From assembly GCA_947175305.1 (NCBI GenBank), contig CAMWMO010000083.1, positions 1-6,846 of the forward strand: 6,846 bases of DNA, given 5' to 3'. The stretch comes from an uncultured Lachnospiraceae bacterium (GTDB taxonomy: Bacteria > Bacillota > Clostridia > Lachnospirales > Lachnospiraceae). This document shows positions 1-5,623 of this stretch, piece by piece; within the stretch, counting starts at the first letter, position 1; every line of letters begins with the position of its first letter. The position numbers were made by a program, and so were the translations under genes. Below the pieces are notes generated by a model. That model did not search any database and was not told the DNA's origin. It was given only the letters and a program-made list of their open reading frames with translations.

Positions 1-1
1 T

Positions 2-415
2 CACAATCTGGGGGCGATCATCCGCACGGCCAATCAGGCCGGCGCTCATGGCGTAATCATTCCGAAGAACCGGGCTGTGGGATTGACGGCAACTGTGGCG
101 AAGGCCTCGGCGGGCGCGTTAAATTACACACCGGTGGCGAAGGTCACCAATCTGGGGCAGACCATCGAGGAACTGAAAAAGGAAGGGCTCTGGTTTGTGT
201 GTGCGGATATGGACGGTACGACCATGTATGAGCTGGATTTGAAAGGGCCGATCGGGCTGGTGATCGGTGCGGAGGGAAGCGGCGTGAGCCGTCTGGTAAA
301 GGATCGGTGCGATATGTGCGCGCAGATTCCCATGCGGGGTGATATTGATTCCCTGAATGCCTCAGTGGCAGCGGGCGTTCTGGCATATGAGATCGTAAGA
401 CAGAGATTGCAATGA
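2..415 (+). CDS. rlmB: 23S rRNA 2'-O-ribose methyltransferase, RlmB/SpoU family (5'-truncated by window edge)
   Basis: The last 137 residues of a SPOUT-class (TrmH/SpoU) RNA methyltransferase, open from base 2, so the start lies outside the window. Family knowledge: RlmB uses S-adenosylmethionine to methylate the 2'-OH of a guanosine in the 23S rRNA peptidyl-transferase region, as a cytosolic dimer. Seen here, in visible-residue numbers: motif 1 NLGAIIRTA at 2-10 with the conserved Arg at 8; SAGA followed by the PV..V.NL segment at about 36-51, typical of RlmB; motif 2 GLVIGAEGSGV at 85-95; motif 3 IPM with SLNASVA at 109-123. The SAM-binding trefoil-knot end is intact. About 110 N-terminal residues (the usual L30e-like RNA-binding domain) are missing. 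A GTG at 77 is internal to motif-bearing sequence and is not the start. The stop overlaps the next gene's ATG. TrmH or another SpoU paralogue is the alternative, but less likely. Confidence 0.88.
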   Translation, partial: HNLGAIIRTANQAGAHGVIIPKNRAVGLTATVAKASAGALNYTPVAKVTNLGQTIEELKKEGLWFVCADMDGTTMYELDLKGPIGLVIGAEGSGVSRLVKDRCDMCAQIPMRGDIDSLNASVAAGVLAYEIVRQRLQ

Positions 416-1692
416 GAAGGATAAATGAGATATTAGCGGTGGTCATCCTATCGCTATTGGCGGTGCTTCTGGCGGCGATAGGACTGCGCTCCTATGACAC
501 TTTTGTTACGCAGAGGGAGCAGGAAAGAATTTTATCGAGAAATCAGGAAGCCAACGACCGAGTGCAGGAAATGCGGCAGGAAATCCAGGTGCTTTCTCAG
601 GATCGGGAGAAGCTGGTGCAGTTCCTGGAAGAAATACAGACCGAATCCGCGGTGGCGGAGGAAGCGGTTCCTGTGGCGGCCATGTTTGATGAAGAGAGGG
701 AGAGCCTGTCGGGAAATACAAGCTGGTCGGAGAATACGACAGTGTCGGGGAATGAGAGCTGGTCAGGAAACACGACAGTGTCGGGCAATGGGAGCCGGTC
801 GGAGAACACGACGGTGTCGGGCAATGCAAGCTGGTCAGAGAACACAACGGTGTCGGGCAATGCAAGCTGGTCAGAGAACACAACGGTGTCGGGCAATGCA
901 AGCTGGTCGGAGAACACGACAGTGTCTGGTAACAGCACGATATCGGGCAATACCTTAGAGGAGCGCAGGCAGATCCGAAGCTCTCTGGAGGAGACCCTGC
1001 TTGTAAATCGTGAGGATAAACTTTATCTGGAACAGAGTCATCCGGACTTTTCCGGGAAAAAGATCGCCTGCCTGGGAGACAGTATCACAGCGGCGGCGAA
1101 CCTGGAAGAGCAGGAGAATTATCCTGACTGCTCTTATCCATCCATACTGAAAGAGCTTTTGGGTGCGGAGGAAGTGTATAATCTGGGAATTGGCGGTTCT
1201 TCCATCGGGCGGTATTGGGCGGATGCCTTTGTGGAGCGTTACGAGGAGATCCCGTCGGATACGGATATTATACTCGTGATGGGAGGCACTAACGATGGTT
1301 TCTGTCTTTCTGAGAGTGAGCTTGGCACGCTGGAGGAGAGAACCCCCTGGACCCTTTGCGGTGATCTGGATGAATTGATGCGGGGACTGCGGGAGAACTA
1401 TCCTGATGCAGAGATCTATTTTATCACGCCGCTTCCCAATATTCTGCAGGACTATCTGATGCGGGAACGAGACTATCTGCTGCCTCAGGGGAGGCTGGTG
1501 AATGTGATGCTGGAGTTGTCCGAAGAATACGGATTTACGGTCATTGATCTGTATAACTCCAACATTCTGGATTCCCATGACGTGGATATCGTGACGAATT
1601 ATATGCCGGATGGCGTACATCCCAACGAAGCAGGCTATCAGATTTTAGCGGAGCACATTGCGGCGCAACTGGTGCACGCGTTGCAGTTGTGA
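412..1692 (+). CDS. Membrane-anchored SGNH/GDSL-family hydrolase with coiled coil and hexapeptide-repeat stalk
   Basis: A 426-residue protein in four parts. Residues 1-6 are basic and 7-25 form a hydrophobic helix with no convincing signal-peptidase site, so it is probably a signal anchor with the rest outside the cell. Residues about 33-76 are Glu/Gln/Arg-rich and suit a coiled coil. Residues 100-183 are a hexad repeat (S-G/E-N-x-S/T-W/V), probably a stalk. Residues about 214-426 are an SGNH esterase fold: block I GDSIT with nucleophile Ser224, block II NLGIGG at 257-262, block III GGTND with Asn294, and block V DGVHPN with Asp400 and His403. All four catalytic blocks are intact, so it should be active. 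The family removes acyl groups from glycans, peptidoglycan or lipids; nothing here fixes the substrate. Its ATG overlaps the rlmB stop (ATGA) and lacks a good ribosome binding site, which suggests translational coupling. Fold call is firm; surface location is inferred. Confidence 0.85.
   Translation: MRRINEILAVVILSLLAVLLAAIGLRSYDTFVTQREQERILSRNQEANDRVQEMRQEIQVLSQDREKLVQFLEEIQTESAVAEEAVPVAAMFDEERESLSGNTSWSENTTVSGNESWSGNTTVSGNGSRSENTTVSGNASWSENTTVSGNASWSENTTVSGNASWSENTTVSGNSTISGNTLEERRQIRSSLEETLLVNREDKLYLEQSHPDFSGKKIACLGDSITAAANLEEQENYPDCSYPSILKELLGAEEVYNLGIGGSSIGRYWADAFVERYEEIPSDTDIILVMGGTNDGFCLSESELGTLEERTPWTLCGDLDELMRGLRENYPDAEIYFITPLPNILQDYLMRERDYLLPQGRLVNVMLELSEEYGFTVIDLYNSNILDSHDVDIVTNYMPDGVHPNEAGYQILAEHIAAQLVHALQL
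709..951 (+). repeat. 36-bp in-frame tandem repeat (six units plus a degenerate 27-bp end)
   Basis: Six 36-base units start at 709, 745, 781, 817, 853 and 889, followed by a degenerate end at 925-951. Units 4 and 5 are identical; unit 6 differs from them at three third-codon positions; units 1-3 diverge more. Each unit is two related 18-base halves, giving the protein hexads SGNxS(W) and SENTTV. Reading frame is kept throughout. In unit 3 a single T-to-C change turns the conserved Trp into Arg (residue 129). The period leaves several other frames free of stops, which creates spurious ORFs on both strands. Confidence 0.95.
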
Positions 1693-1698
1693 TAAAAT
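1690..1698 (+). promoter_or_regulatory. Possible extended -10 promoter element before the 92-residue gene
   Basis: TGATAAAAT matches the extended -10 pattern (TG, one base, then TAAAAT) and overlaps the stop codon of the hydrolase gene. The hexamer 17 bases upstream (TGGTGC, 1670-1675) is a poor -35. It lies about 47 bases before the next start codon. The gene could equally be read through from upstream, since no terminator lies in the 52-base gap. Confidence 0.3.
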
Positions 1699-1728
1699 AA
1701 TAAAAAGGCAGCCCCGAAGCGGCTATGG

Positions 1729-1735
1729 AAAGGAG
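1729..1735 (+). promoter_or_regulatory. Ribosome binding site deciding the start at 1745
   Basis: AAAGGAG lies 9 bases before the ATG at 1745. It selects this start over the in-frame TTG at 1658, which would sit inside the upstream gene and has no such site. Confidence 0.8.
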
Positions 1736-1744
1736 AATGAGTAT

Positions 1745-2023
1745 ATGGAATTTTTAGATAAGCTGGGCGATACCCTCAGTACAAAGGGCAAAGAGGTTTC
1801 AGGAAAAGCGAAGGATCTTGCGGAGATCGCGAGTCTGAAAAGACAGATCAGTACCTGTGAGGATGTGATACGGAAAAATTATATCGAGATCGGCAAGCGG
1901 TACTATGAGAGCTGCAGACAGGAGCCAGGAGCGGAGTACGAGGAATTCTGCAGGGCGATAGCCAATGCGAACAGCGGAATCGAGGAACTGGAACAAAAGA
2001 TCAAAGAAGTCAAGGGGATCTGA
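1745..2023 (+). CDS. Small coiled-coil protein of unknown function (92 residues)
   Basis: I do not recognise a characterised family. Residues 1-30 can form an amphipathic helix (hydrophobic F3, L4, L7, L11 mixed with Lys and Glu). Residues about 31-56 and 76-90 are Lys/Glu-rich with spaced hydrophobic positions, as in a helical hairpin or coiled coil. There is no signal peptide or membrane segment, so it is probably cytosolic. It has three Cys (38, 57, 69), none in a CxxC pair. From memory, clostridial genomes carry similar small helical proteins that begin with a 'FLDKLGDT'-like stretch and often end in a zinc ribbon; this one stops without such a tail, and I cannot check that likeness here. 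The start at 1745 is chosen for its ribosome binding site. It lies 52 bases after the hydrolase gene and ends just before a strong terminator, so it is probably the last gene of that transcript. Confidence 0.72.
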   Translation: MEFLDKLGDTLSTKGKEVSGKAKDLAEIASLKRQISTCEDVIRKNYIEIGKRYYESCRQEPGAEYEEFCRAIANANSGIEELEQKIKEVKGI

Positions 2024-2036
2024 GAAGATCGCCATA

Positions 2037-2067
2037 AAAAAGGACTGCCGGATTGGCAGTCCTTTTT
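2037..2067. terminator. Bidirectional intrinsic terminator between convergent genes
   Basis: A perfect 13-base-pair inverted repeat (AAAAAGGACTGCC at 2037-2049 with its complement at 2055-2067) encloses a 5-base loop, GGATT. The GC-rich core is GGACTGCC. On the + strand it ends in TTTTT; read on the - strand it ends in TTTTTT, using A2036-A2041. It lies 13 bases after the stop of the 92-residue gene and 8 bases after the PBP stop on the other strand, so one element can end both transcripts. Confidence 0.93.
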
Positions 2068-2075
2068 GTGTTATT

Positions 2076-4784
2076 CTATTGCTGTTCGGGCTGGGGCTGC
2101 TCGGGCTGCGGTTGTTCGGCTGCCGCTGCCGCCGCCGCAGCTGCCTGTGCCGCTTCTGCGTGGCGCTGAGCGATCTCCCCGCGCTGGGCGTTGATCACTT
2201 CTTCATAGTTAGGCGCTGCAAAGAAGGTCTCGTTATGAGGGCACATATTAGACTGCCGAGCAGCTATCGGCACCTCGCTGACGGAGCCATCCTCGTTTAC
2301 CACTTCTTCTGTCATGGTGGAGGAACCGCTCTGTAAAGACACATCCTCGATCGGCGTCAATTCCACCACGCCCTCTACCTTGAAGGGACAGAACTCGCAG
2401 GCCGGAAGTGTGCTGTACTGGCAGATCTGTCCTGCATAGTGCACATCACAGGTTTCTGAAGGTATGGTGTCTTCCGTGAAATATTCCGTGCGCAGTGTTC
2501 CGTCACAGAGCCCTGCAATCGGAGATTTTCCGGACCGGGAACAGACCGTGGCTGTCACGATGCCGGAGGGAACGCTGAAGGATTCGCTTGGCAGCTCTGT
2601 GTGAATTTCTGACATGACAACACGCCACAATTTTTTCGCCAGATTCTTTTCCTCACCGGTCAGCTTGACGTTGTTGTCGAAGCCGGCCCAGGTAGTCGCT
2701 GTGTAGTAGGGAGTATAGCCTGCGAACCAAACATCGTTATAGTCTGAGGTCGTACCTGTCTTTCCGGCGATGGCCATATTGCCGAAATTAACGGAACCGC
2801 CTGTGCCGCTGGTGACCACATCCACCATGGCGTCAGTCAGAAGAAAGGCGGTGGTTTCCTTGATAACCTGCTTGGAATTGGGCATGGTATTATCCAGGAT
2901 GATGTTGCCGTCATGGTCTAAAACTTTAGTATAGAGCTTGGGCTTAATATAGGTGCCGCCGTTTGCGATACACGCATAGGCTGCATTTAATTCTTCGTTG
3001 GTAACGCCGTATGTGAGGCCGCCGAGAGCGGTGGTCTGCTGGATATCCGAGAAGATCTCACCGTTGATCTCCTCGCGCTCCACCAGAGTCGTAAAGCCGA
3101 AGTTTCTCAGATAATCGAATCCAAGCTGGGGAGTGATCTGCGTCAAAGTCTTGACTGCCACGATATTCATAGAGTCCCGGATACCGTCCCGCAGAGAGGA
3201 AAGTCCGCGGTACTGCTCTCCATACCAGTTTGCCACCGGTCGGCCCGTAGCGTAGTTAAAGGGAGCGTCGTTCATGACAGTGGCGAGGGTGAGGCCGGCG
3301 CTGTCTAAGGCCGGTGCATAGGTAGATACTACCTTGAAGGTGGAACCTGGCTGTCTGGTAGCATCGGTGGCACGGTTCAGGGTACGGCTGGCGGTCTTGG
3401 CGCCGCGGCCGCCCACCATGGCTACGATATGACCGGTAGACTGATCCTCCACCACCAGAGAAACCTGGGGCTGTGGGGTCAGATGGATGTTTTCCCCATA
3501 GACCTCATCGCCGGCATTCATCACAGCATCCTTGTAAGCTTCAATATCCTGATATGCCTCTTCCTGAGAAGCGTAGATCAGGTTGTAAGAGTTGGATCGG
3601 TTTTCCCTCCAGTATTTGCGGAACATCTCTGTGCTGACGTTCTCCCGGTCTCCGTTTGCCCGTTCGATGGTCAGTTCATAATTTAAGTACCATTTGACGT
3701 TTGCAGGGAAGTTGCTTTCATCCGCAAAAGCATTATCGCAGATTGCCTGAATTTTAGGATCCAGAGTGGAATAGACCTTCAGGCCGCCGCTGTAGAGCAG
3801 GGTAAATGCCTGCGTCTCATTGTAGCCTGCATCGATCAGATCCGCCATCACATCGTCCACCACCGCATCCACGAAATATGTATTGACGGCAGTGTCTTCA
3901 TTTTCGGAATCTGCGATCTGAATGCGGGAGTACACATCGTCGACCAGAGCCGCCTGGTACTCCTCCTCGGAGATATAGCCCTGGTCTTTCATGTCGCCAA
4001 GAACCTTCTCACGGCGTTCCGCATTTTTCTCCGGATGTGTGATGGGATTGAAGCGGGAAGGGTTCTGTGTGATTCCCGCAATGACTGCGCACTCGGACAG
4101 GGTAAGCTCATTTACGTGCTTGTCAAAATAACGCCGGGAAGCCGCTTCCACGCCGAGGGTATTCTGTCCCAGATTGATGGTATTCATATAATTGATCAGG
4201 ATGGTGTCCTTATCCATGACCTTTTCCAGCTCTAATGCCAGATACTGTTCCTGAAATTTTCTCTTGAACTTATCCGCCAGAGAGTCCTCAGAAGTCCAGT
4301 CTGTAAAGACGTTGTTTTTGAGGAGCTGCTGTGTGATAGTGCTGGCGCCCTCGGAGAAATGCCGGTTCTGGATGCCCACCACGCCCGCACGGATGATGCC
4401 CTTGATATCAATGCCGTTATGGTCGTAGAAGCGGGAATCCTCGATAGCCACGAAAGCGTCCTTCAGATCCTGAGGCACCATGTCGATGGTGACCGGAATA
4501 CGGTTGGAATCCGTGGAAACCAGCTTCTGGATCTGATTGCCCTCGATATCGTACACAAAGGTGGAAAAGCCGGTGGGTGTTACATCGATGTTGCCGATAT
4601 CCGGAGCTGTCGCCAGCACCCCCTTAAAAGCGCCGATTCCTGCGCTGGTGCCGATGATGGCAGCGCCGATGATGGCAACCAGAAATACCTGTACGAAGGT
4701 AAAGGCTATCTTTCTGCTCCATTTTTTACCTAAAGCATTAAGCGTCTGCTGTTTCTTGCGGACGCCCCTTTTACCATAATTCAT
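2076..4784 (-). CDS. ponA: Class A penicillin-binding protein (PBP1A family): bifunctional transglycosylase/transpeptidase
   Basis: A full-length 902-residue enzyme that polymerises lipid II into glycan strands and cross-links their peptides on the outer face of the membrane. Seen in order: a basic cytosolic end (1-25); one membrane helix at about 26-54; the GT51 domain with EDSRFYDHNG (catalytic Glu115), GASTITQQLLKN at 146-157, RKFQEQYLALELE with the second Glu at 179, and NPSRFNP at 241-247. The transpeptidase follows, with STFK (nucleophile Ser481, Lys484), SMN at 538-540 and KTGTT at 675-679. All key residues are present. A region of about 80 residues (355-437) lies between the linker and the transpeptidase. 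After about 740 comes a tail with seven Cys (748, 760, 779, 788, 796, 799, 848), then an Ala run and two EQPQP units. The start is supported by AGGAGG 8 bases upstream. It is a single-gene transcript, divergent from yigZ. The family is certain; ponA versus another class A name is a convention. Confidence 0.96.
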   Translation of the reverse strand: MNYGKRGVRKKQQTLNALGKKWSRKIAFTFVQVFLVAIIGAAIIGTSAGIGAFKGVLATAPDIGNIDVTPTGFSTFVYDIEGNQIQKLVSTDSNRIPVTIDMVPQDLKDAFVAIEDSRFYDHNGIDIKGIIRAGVVGIQNRHFSEGASTITQQLLKNNVFTDWTSEDSLADKFKRKFQEQYLALELEKVMDKDTILINYMNTINLGQNTLGVEAASRRYFDKHVNELTLSECAVIAGITQNPSRFNPITHPEKNAERREKVLGDMKDQGYISEEEYQAALVDDVYSRIQIADSENEDTAVNTYFVDAVVDDVMADLIDAGYNETQAFTLLYSGGLKVYSTLDPKIQAICDNAFADESNFPANVKWYLNYELTIERANGDRENVSTEMFRKYWRENRSNSYNLIYASQEEAYQDIEAYKDAVMNAGDEVYGENIHLTPQPQVSLVVEDQSTGHIVAMVGGRGAKTASRTLNRATDATRQPGSTFKVVSTYAPALDSAGLTLATVMNDAPFNYATGRPVANWYGEQYRGLSSLRDGIRDSMNIVAVKTLTQITPQLGFDYLRNFGFTTLVEREEINGEIFSDIQQTTALGGLTYGVTNEELNAAYACIANGGTYIKPKLYTKVLDHDGNIILDNTMPNSKQVIKETTAFLLTDAMVDVVTSGTGGSVNFGNMAIAGKTGTTSDYNDVWFAGYTPYYTATTWAGFDNNVKLTGEEKNLAKKLWRVVMSEIHTELPSESFSVPSGIVTATVCSRSGKSPIAGLCDGTLRTEYFTEDTIPSETCDVHYAGQICQYSTLPACEFCPFKVEGVVELTPIEDVSLQSGSSTMTEEVVNEDGSVSEVPIAARQSNMCPHNETFFAAPNYEEVINAQRGEIAQRHAEAAQAAAAAAAAAEQPQPEQPQPEQQ
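2079..2144 (-). repeat. Low-complexity 3' end of the PBP gene: Ala run plus EQPQP repeat
   Basis: This GC-rich stretch encodes nine consecutive Ala (residues 881-889) and then two copies of EQPQP followed by EQQ at the C-terminus. The codons are simple GCN and CAG/CCN repeats, which favour length change by slippage. It lies outside the catalytic domains. Confidence 0.85.
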
Positions 4785-4792
4785 GTGTAATG

Positions 4793-4798
4793 CCTCCT
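4793..4798 (-). promoter_or_regulatory. Consensus ribosome binding site of the PBP gene
   Basis: AGGAGG on the - strand, 8 bases before the ATG at 4784. Together with the promoter just upstream it fixes this start codon. Confidence 0.9.
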
Positions 4799-4808
4799 CG
4801 ATTTTCTT

Positions 4809-4837
4809 ATTATAATCTCAAATGACAATACAGTCAA
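4809..4837 (-). promoter_or_regulatory. Near-consensus sigma-A promoter for the PBP gene
   Basis: On the - strand, TTGACT (-35, 4832-4837) and a perfect TATAAT (-10, 4809-4814) are separated by exactly 17 bases. The expected start of transcription is near 4802, which gives an untranslated leader of only about 18 bases, just enough for the ribosome binding site. This suggests strong housekeeping expression with no leader-based control. Confidence 0.85.
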
Positions 4838-4846
4838 TCTTATGCT

Positions 4847-4856
4847 TTCTTAAGAA
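4847..4856. other. 10-base perfect palindrome upstream of the PBP promoter
   Basis: TTCTTAAGAA lies 9 bases upstream of the PBP -35 hexamer in the divergent intergenic region. It could be a regulator site, but a short AT-rich palindrome can easily occur by chance, and no second copy is seen nearby. Confidence 0.25.
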
Positions 4857-4913
4857 TTGTTTGCGTTTCTGCGCGCATTTATTCTTTGGCGGGTAATTCT
4901 TTCGGAATGTTTT

Positions 4914-4942
4914 TTGCTGTGGCACTAATTTTATGATATACT
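4914..4942 (+). promoter_or_regulatory. Candidate promoter for yigZ-mgtE
   Basis: TTGCTG (4914-4919) and TATACT (4937-4942) are 17 bases apart. The predicted start near 4949 is only about 12 bases from the ATG and would cut into the ribosome binding site. The overlapping TATGAT (4932-4937) is an alternative -10 that leaves more leader but has a poorer -35. A promoter should lie in this gap because the upstream gene runs the other way; the exact hexamers are uncertain. Confidence 0.45.
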
Positions 4943-4947
4943 GGGGC

Positions 4948-4953
4948 AGAGGA
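4948..4953 (+). promoter_or_regulatory. Ribosome binding site of yigZ
   Basis: AGAGGA, 7 bases before the ATG at 4961. Confidence 0.65.
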
Positions 4954-4960
4954 AAAGAGT

Positions 4961-5623
4961 ATGGATGCAGATCGTAAATTTGACCCGTATAAGATCATAG
5001 AGTATGGCGGACAGGGGGAAATTGTGGAGAAGAAGTCCCGGTTTATCGCCAGTGTGGCGGCTGCCTATACAGAAGAGGAAGCGATGGCTTTCATTGAGAC
5101 GGTGAAGAAGCGGTATTGGGATGCCCGCCATAACTGCTATGCCTATATTTTGGGAGAGCAGGGGCAGACCATGCGTTTTTCCGATGACGGGGAGCCCTCC
5201 GGTACAGCGGGCAGGCCGATTCTGGAGGTGCTGACAGGATCCGGGATCCGTTTTCTGACACTGGTGGTGACCCGGTATTTTGGCGGTACGCTTTTAGGAA
5301 CGGGAGGTCTGGTGCGCGCTTATACACAGGCGGCTCAGGCGGGTCTTGCGGCCAGCCATGTGGCTGTTATGCGTTACGGACATACTTTCACGGTCAAAAC
5401 GGACTATAACGGGATTGGGAAGATACAGTATCTTTTGGGTAAACAGGGGATCCCAATCGGGGATGCGGTCTATGAGGAGCAGGTATCCTTGGAATTTCAG
5501 GTACCTTTCGAGGAAAAAGAGAGATTGATCAAGGAGATCACAGAGGCGACTGCAGGCGGCGCGCAGGTGAGCGTCTCAGATCCCTTCTATTATAAAAGTA
5601 CAGAGGCGGCGGATCATGGGTGA
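4961..5623 (+). CDS. yigZ: YigZ/IMPACT-family protein (UPF0029 N-terminal domain plus DUF1949)
   Basis: A complete 220-residue protein, the normal length for bacterial YigZ. The N-terminal IMPACT/UPF0029 domain (about 15-125) shows KKSRFIA at 24-30, DARHNCYAY at 54-62, FSDDGEPSGTAGRP at 73-86 and RYFGGTLLGTGGLVRAY at 105-121, all family hallmarks. The C-terminal part (about 138-212) matches the ferredoxin-like DUF1949 domain in position and size. Family knowledge: the eukaryotic relative IMPACT modulates the kinase GCN2 by binding GCN1; the bacterial role is not settled, with nucleic-acid or translation-linked roles suggested from structure. It is cytosolic, with no membrane segment. The start is supported by AGAGGA upstream. 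It is the first gene after the divergent promoter region and overlaps mgtE by 8 bases, so the two are very likely co-transcribed. Confidence 0.93.
   Translation: MDADRKFDPYKIIEYGGQGEIVEKKSRFIASVAAAYTEEEAMAFIETVKKRYWDARHNCYAYILGEQGQTMRFSDDGEPSGTAGRPILEVLTGSGIRFLTLVVTRYFGGTLLGTGGLVRAYTQAAQAGLAASHVAVMRYGHTFTVKTDYNGIGKIQYLLGKQGIPIGDAVYEEQVSLEFQVPFEEKERLIKEITEATAGGAQVSVSDPFYYKSTEAADHG

Noticed and set aside
709..924. CRISPR array, because the repeat unit is 36 bases.
   Set aside because: Units are directly adjacent with no spacers, keep the reading frame and encode part of an intact protein. No cas genes are present.
494..958. Long open frames over the repeat region on the + strand (494-958) and - strand (506-901, 597-950).
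   Set aside because: They are shadows of the 36-base repeat: a period divisible by three with no stop in a unit keeps other frames open. Their products are repetitive Arg/Cys- or Pro/Cys-rich strings, with no ribosome binding sites.
955..1620. 221-codon open frame on the - strand antisense to the hydrolase.
   Set aside because: It lies opposite the motif-bearing SGNH domain, has no recognisable domain, and its composition follows the complementary codons.
1710..1724. Small hairpin (AGCC / GGCT, 7-base loop) before the 92-residue gene as a terminator.
   Set aside because: The stem is only four pairs and no T-run follows.
1658..1744. Upstream in-frame TTG start for the 92-residue protein.
   Set aside because: It would overlap the end of the hydrolase gene and lacks a ribosome binding site; the ATG at 1745 has AAAGGAG at good spacing.
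1965..2336. 123-codon + strand frame across the terminator.
   Set aside because: It overlaps the 92-residue gene in another frame, crosses the terminator and runs antisense to the PBP tail; Leu/Arg/Cys-rich with no domain.
3429..4779. Several + strand frames (3429-3686, 4035-4235, 4359-4733, 4537-4779) opposite the PBP gene.
   Set aside because: They are antisense shadows of a gene with complete catalytic motifs and show no domain features.
4785..4960. M-box or other riboswitch upstream of yigZ-mgtE.
   Set aside because: The gap is 176 bases shared by two divergent promoters, and I see no long conserved helices or terminator/antiterminator pair.
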